The position numbers and the translations under genes are program-made. DNA of 64,000 bases from Sphingomonas sp. BT-65 (GTDB lineage: Bacteria > Pseudomonadota > Alphaproteobacteria > Sphingomonadales > Sphingomonadaceae): positions 248,001 to 312,000 of the forward strand of contig NZ_JAPCIA010000002.1 in the NCBI RefSeq assembly GCF_026107375.2. Reading direction: 5' to 3'. Positions 25,405 to 34,516 of this stretch are shown here, piece by piece (within the stretch, counting starts at the first letter, position 1; every line of letters starts with the position of its first letter). Below the pieces are notes generated by a model. The model saw nothing but the letters and a program-made list of their open reading frames with translations. It had not been told where the DNA came from and searched no databases.

Positions 25405-25452
25405 CGGTGCACCAGACGCCGCAGACGGGAACATCAGGGAAGGGGTAACATC

Positions 25453-28400
25453 ATGAAGCGTACAATCCGTATCGCTGGCCTGCTCGGCGGCATCTCGCTG
25501 CTCGCCACGGCCGGCGCCGCGCTGGCCCAGGACGCGCCGCAGACCGCCGCTGACATCGCCGCGCAGGAAGCCGAACAGGGCGAGGAAGTCGTCGTCATCG
25601 GCTCGCAGATCAAGGGTGCCGACGTCGCCGGCGCGCTGCCCGTCACCGTGCTCAACGAGGACGACATCGCCGCCACCGCCGCGACCAGTGGCGACGAGCT
25701 GTTCCGCTCGATCCCGCAGGCGGGCGACGTCGCCTTCAACGAGAGCCGCGACGCCGGCGGCATCAACGACGCGCGCGGCGACACCGCCTCGATCAACTTG
25801 CGCGCGCTCGGCACCGGCAACACGCTGGTACTGCTCAATGGCCGCCGCATGGTGCTCCACCCCGGCACCCAGAGCGAGAACCTCGTGCCGGTGCAGAGCG
25901 TCAACACCAACGCCATCCCTGTGCTCGGCATCCGCCGGGTCGAGGTGCTGCTCGACGGCGCCGCCGCGATCTACGGCTCGGACGCCGTCGCGGGCGTGGT
26001 CAACACCGTGCTCAAGGACAATTTCAAGGGCATCCGCGCGACCGGCGAACTGAGCTTCACCGAGGATTCGGGCCAGATCGAGACCGAGTTCGCGTTCGAG
26101 GCCGGCCACAGCTTCAACGGCGGCAAGACCAACATCTCGCTGTTCGGCTCGTACAACCACCGCGACCCGCTCTACGCCCGCGAACGCCGCAACTCGCGCT
26201 CGGCCGACCTGCGGCCGCTCGTCGCCGGCACCCCCTTCGCGAACGACACCGATTTCGACAACACCTCGACCGACAGCATCTGGGGCGAGTTCCAGCGGCT
26301 GACCAACAGCTATGTCGCCTCGACCACTGCGGCGCAGGTCAACGGCACGACGCTGACCACCAACGGCATCTTCCACATCCAGCCGACCGGCAACGGCAGC
26401 TGCGTCGCCCCAACACCCTATGCCGGCACCTGCTGGGACAACAGCTCGCTGTCGACCGCCTCGACCGACAACAATCTCAAATACGACATCAACAGCGTCC
26501 GCACGCTGATGGGCCGCAACGACCGGCTCAACCTGTTCGGCTTCTTCAACCACGAGTTCGACAGCGGACTCGAATTCTTCGCCGAAGCCGCCTGGTACCG
26601 CGCCGACTATGAATCGGTGCGCGAGCAGGACACCTCGCTCGCCAGCCAGCGGCTGATCATCCCGGCCAACGGCTTCTACAACCCGCTCGGGCCGGTCGGC
26701 AGTCCCAATCGCATTCCGGGCCTTACCGGCGTGCTCAACGCCGGCGTGCCGATCGAGCTGATCGATTATCGCCCGATCGATGCTGGTCCGCTCGTGGTCA
26801 ACGTCCGCAACGACACGATGCGCTTCCTCGGCGGGTTCCGTGGCGAGATCTTCGGCTTCGATTTCGACAGCGCCGTGCTCTACTCCCGCGCCCGTACGCG
26901 CGACAGCATGCGCACGATCAGCATGACCAGGTTCCAGGAAGCGCTCTCGCGCACCGACGCCAGCGCCTACAACCCGTTCAACGGCGGCGATCCCCTGCGT
27001 CCCGGCTGGCTCGACAGCACGCCCAACCCGCAGAGCGTGATCGACAGCTTCATGGTCGACATCTACCGCATCAGCACCTCCGAGCTGGCGATGGCCGACT
27101 TCAAGCTCAGCAAGAACGACCTGTTCAACCTGCCGGGCGGCCGCGTCGGCATGGCGGCGGGCGTCGAGTTCCGCCACGAGACCTTCTTCGACGATCGCGA
27201 TCCGCGGCTCGACGGCACGATCGCCTTCACCGCGCTCGACGGCTCGTCCAACGGCAGCGACACGATGGGCGCCAGCCCGACGCCGGACAGTGGCGGCAAG
27301 CGCAACGTCTTTTCGGGCTTTCTCGAGTTCGCGGTGCCGGTGGTCTCGCCGCGCATGGATGTGCCGCTGATCCGCTCGCTCGACCTGCAGCTCGCCGGCC
27401 GCGTCGAATCCTATGAAGGTTTCGGCACCGTCGCCAAGCCCAAGGTGGCGGCGTCCTGGTATCCGTTCGCCAACCTCCAGCTGCGCGGCTCCTGGTCGCA
27501 GGGCTTCCGCGCGCCCAACCTGCCGCAGCTGTTCGAAAGCGGCATCCAGCGCTCGAATACCCGCACCGACTGGATTCGTTGCGAAGCTGATTTCCGCACC
27601 GGGGCAATCAGCAATTTCGACGACTGCACGCGCAGCCAGGGCGTGGTCAGCAACCGTTCCGGCAGCCAGGATCTGAAGCCCGAGGAATCGGACAATCTCT
27701 CGCTCGGCGGAACCTTCCAGCTCAATATGGGCCGCGCGGGACGCCTCACCTTCACCGCGGATTACTGGGAAATCCGCCAGAAGAATGTGATCGGCCTGTT
27801 CGGGGATACGAACGCGCTGATCCTCGACTATCTGCTGCGCCTGTCGGGATCGTCCAACCCGAATGTCCAGCGCACCGCACCGACGCAAGCAGACATCGAT
27901 GCGGTTGCCGGCACCGGCATCGCACCCGTCGGGCGGATCATCCAGGTGATCGACAACTACACCAACCTCACCCCGCGCACCGTTCGCGGCTATGATCTCG
28001 GCGTCTATTATCAGGTCAAGGACACGGGGATCGGCGACTTCAGCGTCCGCGTGAACGCCGCGCGCCTGCTCGAATTCTATCAGGTTCCCAACGAGACCGT
28101 GCAGTCGCTGATCGATGCGCAGGCGGACGGAACGATCGACGGCACGATCAACATCGTCGGCGCGCAGAGCCTGATCGAGGAGAATGGCAGGCCCAAGTGG
28201 CGCGGCTCGGCGAGCCTCACCTGGCGCTACAGTGGCTTCGGCATCGGCTATTTCGCCAGCTATGTCGGCGCGGTCACCGACACCTCGGCCCTGCTCGCCG
28301 ACGGAACGCGCTGGCGGGTCGACGACTATCTGACCCACAGCCTCTACGCCCAGTACACCGTCGACGGCGGCCCGATGGACAGCCTGCGGCTGCGCGTCGG

Positions 28401-28470
28401 CGCGCGCAACCTGTTCAATGAACTCGCCCCGCTCGCCGACCAGCCGACCGGCTATATCGGCGACCTCTAG
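25453..28470 (+). CDS. TonB-dependent receptor, cut short by an in-frame TAG
   Basis: 1005 residues up to the TAG. Signal peptide 1-26 (AALAQ), then a TonB-box-like EEVVVIGSQIKG, plug domain with the usual INLRALGTGNTLVLLNGRR segment and GSDAVAGVVNTVLK, then a 22-strand-type barrel. It belongs to the large sphingomonad receptor group with Ala/Asp-rich oar-like loops. The gene lies in the amino-acid scavenging locus, so a peptide, gamma-glutamyl compound or siderophore-like ligand is plausible. The frame continues after the TAG for 15 codons; see 28468-28518. A good ribosome site (AAGGGG) precedes the ATG. Confidence 0.9.
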   Translation: MKRTIRIAGLLGGISLLATAGAALAQDAPQTAADIAAQEAEQGEEVVVIGSQIKGADVAGALPVTVLNEDDIAATAATSGDELFRSIPQAGDVAFNESRDAGGINDARGDTASINLRALGTGNTLVLLNGRRMVLHPGTQSENLVPVQSVNTNAIPVLGIRRVEVLLDGAAAIYGSDAVAGVVNTVLKDNFKGIRATGELSFTEDSGQIETEFAFEAGHSFNGGKTNISLFGSYNHRDPLYARERRNSRSADLRPLVAGTPFANDTDFDNTSTDSIWGEFQRLTNSYVASTTAAQVNGTTLTTNGIFHIQPTGNGSCVAPTPYAGTCWDNSSLSTASTDNNLKYDINSVRTLMGRNDRLNLFGFFNHEFDSGLEFFAEAAWYRADYESVREQDTSLASQRLIIPANGFYNPLGPVGSPNRIPGLTGVLNAGVPIELIDYRPIDAGPLVVNVRNDTMRFLGGFRGEIFGFDFDSAVLYSRARTRDSMRTISMTRFQEALSRTDASAYNPFNGGDPLRPGWLDSTPNPQSVIDSFMVDIYRISTSELAMADFKLSKNDLFNLPGGRVGMAAGVEFRHETFFDDRDPRLDGTIAFTALDGSSNGSDTMGASPTPDSGGKRNVFSGFLEFAVPVVSPRMDVPLIRSLDLQLAGRVESYEGFGTVAKPKVAASWYPFANLQLRGSWSQGFRAPNLPQLFESGIQRSNTRTDWIRCEADFRTGAISNFDDCTRSQGVVSNRSGSQDLKPEESDNLSLGGTFQLNMGRAGRLTFTADYWEIRQKNVIGLFGDTNALILDYLLRLSGSSNPNVQRTAPTQADIDAVAGTGIAPVGRIIQVIDNYTNLTPRTVRGYDLGVYYQVKDTGIGDFSVRVNAARLLEFYQVPNETVQSLIDAQADGTIDGTINIVGAQSLIEENGRPKWRGSASLTWRYSGFGIGYFASYVGAVTDTSALLADGTRWRVDDYLTHSLYAQYTVDGGPMDSLRLRVGARNLFNELAPLADQPTGYIGDL

Positions 28471-28518
28471 AGCAACCGTGGCCGCCAGGTGTATTTCTCG
28501 GTGAGCAAGCGTTTCTGA
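28468..28518 (+). other. TAG stop followed by the conserved last beta-strand of the receptor
   Basis: After GYIGDL the gene has TAG, then in the same frame SNRGRQVYFSVSKRF and TGA at 28516-28518. SNRGRQVYFSVSKRF is the usual end of this receptor group, closing with Phe for BAM recognition. The residue expected at the TAG is Tyr (…L-Y-S/N-x-R-G-R…), one base change away. A 12-bp terminator hairpin begins 12 bases after the distal TGA, so that is the original end. Without the last strand the barrel probably would not insert. Confidence 0.85.
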
Positions 28519-28530
28519 TCCACGTCTCCT

Positions 28531-28564
28531 GCCCCCGCGCCATTGCCGTGGCGCGGGGGCGGGC
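28531..28564 (+). terminator. Strong terminator after the TonB receptor
   Basis: Perfect 12-bp stem GCCCCCGCGCCA/TGGCGCGGGGGC with a 6-base loop (28531-28560), followed by GGGCCTTTTC. Likely separates the receptor from the symporter gene. Confidence 0.8.
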
Positions 28565-28659
28565 CTTTTCGGCGCGTCGCACTTCGCGATCCGCCCGTGA
28601 TGACCTAGGCTGGCCCCGTCCCGCGCCCAGCCGCACCCAACTCAAGCCGGAGCTGCCCG

Positions 28660-29970
28660 ATGACCGAGACGACCACTCCCGAGCAGACCGAACCCCCCGC
28701 CCGACCCCGACCGCTCGCCCGCGCACTCGGCTGGTGGTTCGGCGTGGCACTGTGGAAGCGCATTCTCGGCGCGCTGGTGCTCGGCGTGATCGCCGGACTT
28801 ATCTGGGGTGAGGGCGCCACCAGCATCGCCTGGATCGGCGAGTTGTTCGTCCGCCTGATCCGCATGCTCGTCGTGCCGCTCGTCTTCCTCACCATCGCCG
28901 CGGGCGTCGCCGCGCTCGCCGATCCCAAGCGGCTCGGCAGCATCGGCGTGAAGACGCTCGCCATGTACGTCTTCACCACCGCGCTCGCGGTGACCACCGG
29001 CCTCACCGTCGCCACGCTCATCGCCCCGGGCCTCGGCGCGACCTTCGCCGATGCGGTGCCCAAGGCGATGGGCACCCCGCCCGATACCGCGCGCATGTTC
29101 ATGGAGATCATCCCCGACAATCCCGTCGCCGCGATGGCGAACGGACAGACGCTGTCGGTGATCTTCTTCGCGATCCTGGTCGGCGCCGGGGTGATCGCCG
29201 CCGGCAAGGGCGCCGAACCGGTGCGCCAGTTCCTCAACGGCGCGTCCGACGTGATGCTCAAGATCGTCGGCTTCGTGATGGAGACCGCGCCGTTCGGCGT
29301 CTTCGCCCTCATCGCGGTGGTGATGGGCACCAGCGGCCCGTCGAGCTTCCTTGCGGTGCTCAAGCTCGCAATCTGCGTCGTCGTCGGCTCGGCGATCGTC
29401 ACGCTGGTCATTCACGGGCTCATCGTCGTGCGGCTGATGGCGTGGCTGTCGCCCTTGCCCTTCTTCCGCGGCATCGCCGACGCGATCATGGTCGGCTTCT
29501 CGACTTCGTCGAGCTCGGCCACCCTCCCCGTCGCGATCCGCGTCGCCGAGCGCAACCTCGGCGTGTCCAAGCCGGTCGCCTCCACCGTGCTCCCGCTCGG
29601 CGCGACGATCGGCATGGACGGCGCGGCGATGTATGTCGCGATGCTCACCTTGTTCTCGGCGCAGGCGTTCGGCGTGGACCTGAGCTGGGCCGACTATCTG
29701 GTGATCGCCGCGACCACCACGATCGTCGCGATGGGCGTCGCACCGGTACCCTCGGGCTCGCTGTTCGTGCTCGCCGCGGTGCTCCATGCGATCGGCATCA
29801 CCCCTGAGCAGACCGCGATCGTGGTCGGCTTCATCCTGCCGTTCGACCGCATCCTCGACATGACCCGCACCGTCCCCAACGTCACCTCCGACCTCGCCAT
29901 CGCCACCGCGGTGGCGCGCTGGGAGAAGGAGATGGACGTGGGCGTCTATTATTCCTCCAACGATGTTTGA
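28660..29970 (+). CDS. Dicarboxylate/amino-acid:cation symporter (DAACS family)
   Basis: 436 residues, about 8 membrane helices and two re-entrant loops of the GltP/GltPh fold. Family motifs: GFSTSSSSATLPV (Ser-rich hairpin HP1), VLPLGATIGMDGAAMYVAM (TM7, NMDGT-like but reading GMDGA), VAPVPSGSLF (HP2) and DMTRTVPNVTSDLAIA (TM8). Transports glutamate, aspartate or C4-dicarboxylates with cations. It sits next to two gamma-glutamyltransferases that release glutamate, so glutamate is a reasonable substrate. The ATG follows the receptor terminator by about 100 bp, so it may have its own promoter. Confidence 0.92.
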   Translation: MTETTTPEQTEPPARPRPLARALGWWFGVALWKRILGALVLGVIAGLIWGEGATSIAWIGELFVRLIRMLVVPLVFLTIAAGVAALADPKRLGSIGVKTLAMYVFTTALAVTTGLTVATLIAPGLGATFADAVPKAMGTPPDTARMFMEIIPDNPVAAMANGQTLSVIFFAILVGAGVIAAGKGAEPVRQFLNGASDVMLKIVGFVMETAPFGVFALIAVVMGTSGPSSFLAVLKLAICVVVGSAIVTLVIHGLIVVRLMAWLSPLPFFRGIADAIMVGFSTSSSSATLPVAIRVAERNLGVSKPVASTVLPLGATIGMDGAAMYVAMLTLFSAQAFGVDLSWADYLVIAATTTIVAMGVAPVPSGSLFVLAAVLHAIGITPEQTAIVVGFILPFDRILDMTRTVPNVTSDLAIATAVARWEKEMDVGVYYSSNDV

Positions 29971-29981
29971 CCTCACTAGAA

Positions 29982-30007
29982 TCCTCCCCCAGCAAGCTGG
30001 AGGAGGA
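29982..30007. repeat. Imperfect hairpin between symporter and GGT genes
   Basis: TCCTCCCCCAGC-AA-GCTGGAGGAGGA, 11 of 12 bases paired. A short relative of the REPIN element ends. It lies just upstream of the first GGT gene and contains AGGAGG at 30001-30006; that is 19 bases from the ATG at 30026, too far for normal ribosome binding, so the hairpin may act as a regulatory or partial termination site. Confidence 0.55.
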
Positions 30008-30025
30008 ACTGAAAGCCCGACCTTC

Positions 30026-31744
30026 ATGTTCCTGCGCAAGCTCGTCCTCGCCGTCTCGGCGCTCGCCCTCGCGCTGCCGCTCCCGGCCGCGGCGCAGAGC
30101 CGCCAGCTCCTCGAATATCCCTCGATCCACTCGCCCGTCGTCGGCACGCGCGGCATGATCGTCAGCCAGAACGGACTCGCTAGCGAGGTCGGCGCGCAGA
30201 TCCTGCGCGACGGCGGGAATGCGATCGACGCCGCGGTCGCAATCGGCTTCGCGCTCGCCGTCACCCTGCCCCGCGCGGGCAATATCGGCGGCGATGGCTT
30301 CATGACCGTCTATGACGCCAGGTCGAAGCAGGTCCGCGTGATCGACTTCCGCGGCATTGCACCCCGTGCCGCCACCCCTGCGATGTTCGTCGATAACAAG
30401 GGCAAGGAGCGGGACATTGCTTCGTACGGCTATCTGGCGCCGTCAGTCCCCGGCACCGTCGCGGGCCTTGAACACGCCCACAAGAAATGGGGCAAGCTCC
30501 CTTGGACCCGGGTCGTCGAACCCGCCATCCGCCTCGCGCGCGACGGGGTGAAGCTCACTGCCGACGAGGCCTTCGTGTTCGGCTGGGGCCGCCAGCGCCT
30601 GTCGAACAGCGCCTCGGGCAGGGCGGTCTTCTACAAGCCCGATGGCGGCCTCTACGCCAAGGACGAGGTGCTGAAGCAGCCCGAGCTCGCCTGGACCCTG
30701 GGCGAGATCGCCAAAGGCGGTGCCAAGGCCTTCTACACCGGCGAGGTCGCACGCCGGATCGAAGCGGACATGAAGGCCCATGGCGGGCTCATCACCCGCG
30801 TCGACTTGGCCGCCTATCAACCGGTCGAGCGCGCGCCGCTGGTCGGCACCTATCGCGGCTATCAGGTCTATACCCCGCCCCCGGCCAGCGCGGGCGGCGC
30901 GACCCTCATCAACATGCTCAACATGCTCGAGCATTACGATCTCAGGGCGATGGGCGCGGGCTCCGCCGCCTCGCTCCATGTGATCGCCGAGGCGTCGAAG
31001 CTCGCCTATCTCGACCGCTACCAGGCGCTCGGCGACCCCGCCTTCGTCACCGCCCCGGTCAAGGGCTTCATCTCCAAGGAATATGCCGCCGAGCGCGTCA
31101 AGCTGATCGACCCGGACAAGGCGACGCCAGCCCGCGACCTCGCGCCCGGCGACCCGCTCAAGTTCGAGAGCCCCTCGACCACGCATTTCTCGGTCGCCGA
31201 CGCCGAGGGCAATGCCGTCTCCACGACCTACACGCTCGGCTCGGATTTCGGCTCGGGCGTGATGATCGCCGGCACCGGCATCCTGCTCAACAACCAGATG
31301 AACAATTTCAGCCACGAGCAGGCATGGGAAGCGCAGCGCAAGGGCACCCCGCCGCCGCTCAACGCCATGGCGCCGGGCAAGCGCATGCTCTCGACGATGA
31401 TGCCGACTATGGTGTTCAAGGACGGCAAGCCCTGGCTGATCGTCGGCACGCCGGGCGGCAGCACGATCATCACCACGATGCTCCAGCTCGTCGTCAACAC
31501 GATCGATTTCGGCCTCAACGTCGACGAGGCGACGCACCAGCCACGCATCTACCAGGGCACGACCGCTTCGCTGCGCGTCGAGCCCAATTTCAACCCGGAC
31601 ACGGTTGCGGCGCTCAAGGCAAAGGGCCATCGCATCGAGATGGACGAAACCATGGGAAGCGCGCAGTCGATCATGATCACCAACAGTCTGTTCCTCGGCG
31701 CGGCGGACCCCCGCCGTCCCGGCGCAAAGGCGATCGAACCATGA
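30026..31744 (+). CDS. ggt: Gamma-glutamyltransferase, periplasmic
   Basis: 572 residues, Ntn-hydrolase that cleaves or transfers gamma-glutamyl groups from glutathione and related peptides. Signal peptide 1-24 (AAAQ). The precursor splits before Thr385 (PSTTHFSVADAEGNAVSTT), matching the E. coli TTHYSV site. DGGNAIDAAVAIGFAL and NIGGDGFMTVYD are the large-subunit blocks; LNNQMNNFS and PGKRMLSTMMPTMVF the small-subunit blocks. No good Shine-Dalgarno is seen directly before the ATG. ATGA-overlaps the second GGT gene. Confidence 0.93.
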   Translation: MFLRKLVLAVSALALALPLPAAAQSRQLLEYPSIHSPVVGTRGMIVSQNGLASEVGAQILRDGGNAIDAAVAIGFALAVTLPRAGNIGGDGFMTVYDARSKQVRVIDFRGIAPRAATPAMFVDNKGKERDIASYGYLAPSVPGTVAGLEHAHKKWGKLPWTRVVEPAIRLARDGVKLTADEAFVFGWGRQRLSNSASGRAVFYKPDGGLYAKDEVLKQPELAWTLGEIAKGGAKAFYTGEVARRIEADMKAHGGLITRVDLAAYQPVERAPLVGTYRGYQVYTPPPASAGGATLINMLNMLEHYDLRAMGAGSAASLHVIAEASKLAYLDRYQALGDPAFVTAPVKGFISKEYAAERVKLIDPDKATPARDLAPGDPLKFESPSTTHFSVADAEGNAVSTTYTLGSDFGSGVMIAGTGILLNNQMNNFSHEQAWEAQRKGTPPPLNAMAPGKRMLSTMMPTMVFKDGKPWLIVGTPGGSTIITTMLQLVVNTIDFGLNVDEATHQPRIYQGTTASLRVEPNFNPDTVAALKAKGHRIEMDETMGSAQSIMITNSLFLGAADPRRPGAKAIEP

Positions 31745-33477
31745 AGATGCAGATGAAACCCCTCCTCGTCGCCTTCGCGCTCGCCGGTCTCGCCGCGTGC
31801 GCCCCGCGCACCGCACAGACGATCACACCGCACGAGCCGCTGCCGGCAACTGCGCCCGCCGCCCCCGCCAAGGAACGCCAGGCCTTCGTCGCCGCGGCGC
31901 ATCCCCTCGCGGTCGAGGCTGGCCTGGAGGTGCTGCGCAAGGGCGGATCGGCGGTCGATGCCGCGATCGCAGTGCAGGCGATGCTGAGCCTGGTCGAGCC
32001 GCAGAGCAGCGGCCTGGGCGGCGGCGCGTTCATGACTCGCTACGATGCGAAGACTCGCACCGTCACCGTCTATGACGGCCGCGAGGTGGCGCCGGCCGGC
32101 GCGACGCCCGACATGCTGCTCGGTCCCGACGGCAAGCCGCTGTCCTTCGCGACCGCCGTCGTCTCGGGGCGCGCCACCGGCGTTCCCGGCGTGGTGCGCA
32201 TGCTTGGCGTCGCGCACCAGCGCGACGGCAAGCTCGCCTGGAAGGACCTGTTCGGCGACGTCGTCCGCACGGCCGAGGATGGCTTCGTTGTCGGCCCCCG
32301 CCTCGCGCGCATGATCGCCGGCCGCGCGCCGCAGGCCCGCAGCGCCGACGCCGTCGCCTATTTCCGCAACGCACAGGGCGAGCAGATCAAGGCGGGCGAC
32401 ACGCTCCGCAACCCCGCCTATGCCGCCTTCGTCCGCCGCCTCGCCGCGCAGGGGCCCGACGCCATGTACAAGGGCGAGACCGCCCGCCGCATCGTCGCCC
32501 GCCTGCACCAGGGCGAGTTCGCCAGCTCGATGATCGAGGCGGACATCGCCGGTTACAAGCCGGTGGTGCGCGAGGCGGTCTGCAACGGCTATCGCGTCTA
32601 TATCCTCTGCGCCCCGCCGCCGCCCTCCTCAGGCGTTGGCCTTCTCCAGCTGATGGCGCTCATCGAGCGCACCGATATCGGCACGCGCGGCCCCAATGAT
32701 CCCATTGCATGGGTCAAATATGCCGAGGCCAGCCGCGTGATGTACGCCGATCGCGACGCCTATGTCGGCGACGTCCCGACCGTGCCGGTCAAGGGCATGC
32801 TCGACCCCGCCTATGTCGCAAGCCGCGTCGCGCTGATCGCCGACCGCGCCGGCCCCGCGCCCCAACCGGGCACCCCGCCGGGCGCGGTCACCGCGCGCAT
32901 CGACGCGACCAATGAGGTCGCCGGCACCTCGCACTTCATCGTCATAGACGGCGAGGGCAATGCCGTCTCGATGACCACCACGGTCGAGAGCCTGTTCGGC
33001 AGCGGCCGCATGGTCGACGGCTTCTTCCTCAACAACCAGATGACCGACTTCTCCTTCGTCCCCGAAGGCCCCAACGCGATCGCGCCGGGCAAGCGCCCGC
33101 GCTCGTCGATGGTGCCGACGGTGATCCTTCACCCCGACCGCCGCCTCGCCGGCGCGATCGGCTCGCCCGGCGGCAATGCGATCCTCGCTTATGTCTCCAA
33201 GGCGCTGGTCGGCATCGTCGAGTGGAACATGCCGGTGGCCGAAGCGATCGCGCTGCCCAACCTCGTCGCGCGCGGATCGAGCTTCAATGGCGAGGCGGGC
33301 AAGTTCGCCCCGCCGCTGCTCGCCGCGATGGCCGAGCGCGGGGTCACCGTTCGCGGCGGCTCGGGCGAGGATTCGGGCCTGCACGGCGTGATGATTCGCG
33401 ACGGCAAGTTCGACGGCGGCGCCGATCCGCGCCGCGACGGCGTCGCCCGCACGATCACGCTGCCCGCGAGGAAGTGA
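31741..33477 (+). CDS. Gamma-glutamyltransferase-like, lipoprotein
   Basis: 578 residues. Lipobox LAAC (Cys20) anchors it to a membrane, unlike the soluble upstream paralogue. The Ntn nucleophile is Thr396 in GTSHFIVID, with Ser in place of the second Thr. LRKGGSAVDAAIAVQAMLSLVEPQSSGLGGGAFMTRYD is intact, as is SSMVPTVILHPDRRLAGAIGSPGG. The two paralogues differ strongly in sequence, so they probably differ in acceptor or donor preference. It starts in the stop of the first GGT (ATGA) and its own TGA overlaps the ATG of the hydrolase by one base: one translationally coupled unit. Confidence 0.9.
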   Translation: MKMQMKPLLVAFALAGLAACAPRTAQTITPHEPLPATAPAAPAKERQAFVAAAHPLAVEAGLEVLRKGGSAVDAAIAVQAMLSLVEPQSSGLGGGAFMTRYDAKTRTVTVYDGREVAPAGATPDMLLGPDGKPLSFATAVVSGRATGVPGVVRMLGVAHQRDGKLAWKDLFGDVVRTAEDGFVVGPRLARMIAGRAPQARSADAVAYFRNAQGEQIKAGDTLRNPAYAAFVRRLAAQGPDAMYKGETARRIVARLHQGEFASSMIEADIAGYKPVVREAVCNGYRVYILCAPPPPSSGVGLLQLMALIERTDIGTRGPNDPIAWVKYAEASRVMYADRDAYVGDVPTVPVKGMLDPAYVASRVALIADRAGPAPQPGTPPGAVTARIDATNEVAGTSHFIVIDGEGNAVSMTTTVESLFGSGRMVDGFFLNNQMTDFSFVPEGPNAIAPGKRPRSSMVPTVILHPDRRLAGAIGSPGGNAILAYVSKALVGIVEWNMPVAEAIALPNLVARGSSFNGEAGKFAPPLLAAMAERGVTVRGGSGEDSGLHGVMIRDGKFDGGADPRRDGVARTITLPARK

Positions 33478-34325
33478 TGCGCTTGCCTCTCGCCGCTGCC
33501 ATCGTCGTGATCGCCGCCCCCGCCGCAGCGCAGGAGGTAAAGGTCGAGGACGTCACCTTCCTCAGCCGCGACGGCAAGACGCAGGTAAAGGGCTATCTCT
33601 TCGAGCCCGCCAACGCGCCCGGCAAGCTCCCCGCGGTCGTCATGCTCCACGGCCGGGGCGGCGCCTATTCCTCGCTCGCCAAGGGCAAGTACGACGCCAC
33701 CACCCTCTCCAGCCGCCATAAGGCGTGGGGCGAGCTGTTGGCGCGCAACGGCTATGCCGCGCTGATGGTCGATGATTTCGGCGCGGTCGGCTATCCCGCG
33801 GGCTTCGCCGCCGGCACCTACCAGGACCGGCCCAACGCGGTCGACGAGGTCGAATTCCGCCCACTCCACGCCTATGGCGCGCTGCGCTTCCTCCAGTCGC
33901 GCCCCGATGTGATCGTCAACCGCATCGCGCTGCTCGGCTGGTCCAACGGCGCCAGCGCGACGCTCGCCGCGATGGCTGACGACAAGCCCGGCGATATGCG
34001 CAAAATCGGCTTCGTTGCCGGCGTCGCGCTATACCCTGGCTGCGGTCTCAAGAAGCGCTTCGAGAAGGACGGCTACAAGCCCTACCACCCGGTCCGCGTG
34101 TTCATGGGCACCGCCGACGAGGAGGTCTCGCCCAAGCTCTGCCAGACGCTGGTCGAGCGCAGCAAGGCGGCTGGCAACGACATCGACCTGCGCATGTTCG
34201 AAGGCGCGACCCACAGCTACGACACGCCCACCAAATCGCGCCAGTCGGTCGAAGCCAATGCCGCCGCGAAGGCCGCGACCGAGGCCGACATCCTCGCCTT
34301 CCTGGCCGCCAAGCTAAAACCCTAA
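33477..34325 (+). CDS. Secreted dienelactone-hydrolase-family alpha/beta hydrolase
   Basis: 282 residues with Sec signal (about 1-19, AAAQ). Triad Ser156 (GWSNGAS), Asp214 (GTADEE), His246 (THSYD), so this is the Ser version, unlike the Cys type encoded at 16807. VVMLHGRGGAYSS holds the oxyanion segment. It overlaps the second GGT stop by one base. It probably hydrolyses an ester or amide exported with, or derived from, the gamma-glutamyl substrates; substrate unproven. Confidence 0.85.
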   Translation: MRLPLAAAIVVIAAPAAAQEVKVEDVTFLSRDGKTQVKGYLFEPANAPGKLPAVVMLHGRGGAYSSLAKGKYDATTLSSRHKAWGELLARNGYAALMVDDFGAVGYPAGFAAGTYQDRPNAVDEVEFRPLHAYGALRFLQSRPDVIVNRIALLGWSNGASATLAAMADDKPGDMRKIGFVAGVALYPGCGLKKRFEKDGYKPYHPVRVFMGTADEEVSPKLCQTLVERSKAAGNDIDLRMFEGATHSYDTPTKSRQSVEANAAAKAATEADILAFLAAKLKP

Positions 34326-34454
34326 ATTCCCCCCCGGAGGGGGAGGGGGACCAGCGAAGCTGGTGGAGGGGTATTCTCCCCACCCGACACCGCTTGCCGA
34401 AACTACCCCTCCGTCATCGCTGCGCGATGCCACCTCCCCCTCCGGGGGAGGAAT
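34326..34454. repeat. REPIN-like palindromic element, copy C (inverted)
   Basis: 129 bp with ATTCCCCCCCGGAG ... CTCCGGGGGAGGAAT ends. Its core TATTCTCCCCACCCGACACC, then GCTTGCCGAAACTA is the reverse complement of the core in copies A and B, so the whole element is flipped. Located after the scavenging locus. Confidence 0.8.
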
Positions 34455-34516
34455 AGCTTCCTCTCCGCCGCAATCCCCTTGCCCCGACTCCCCCCGATGC
34501 GCCAAAGCACCTCCCA

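Noticed and set aside
23587..28338. Open reading frame of over 1500 codons on the minus strand across dadA and the TonB receptor
   Set aside because: Its composition (Ala/Arg/Glu/Asp/Val-rich, no recognisable domain) mirrors the codon bias of the plus-strand genes. GC-rich DNA gives such long antisense frames; the plus-strand genes have motifs and ribosome sites.
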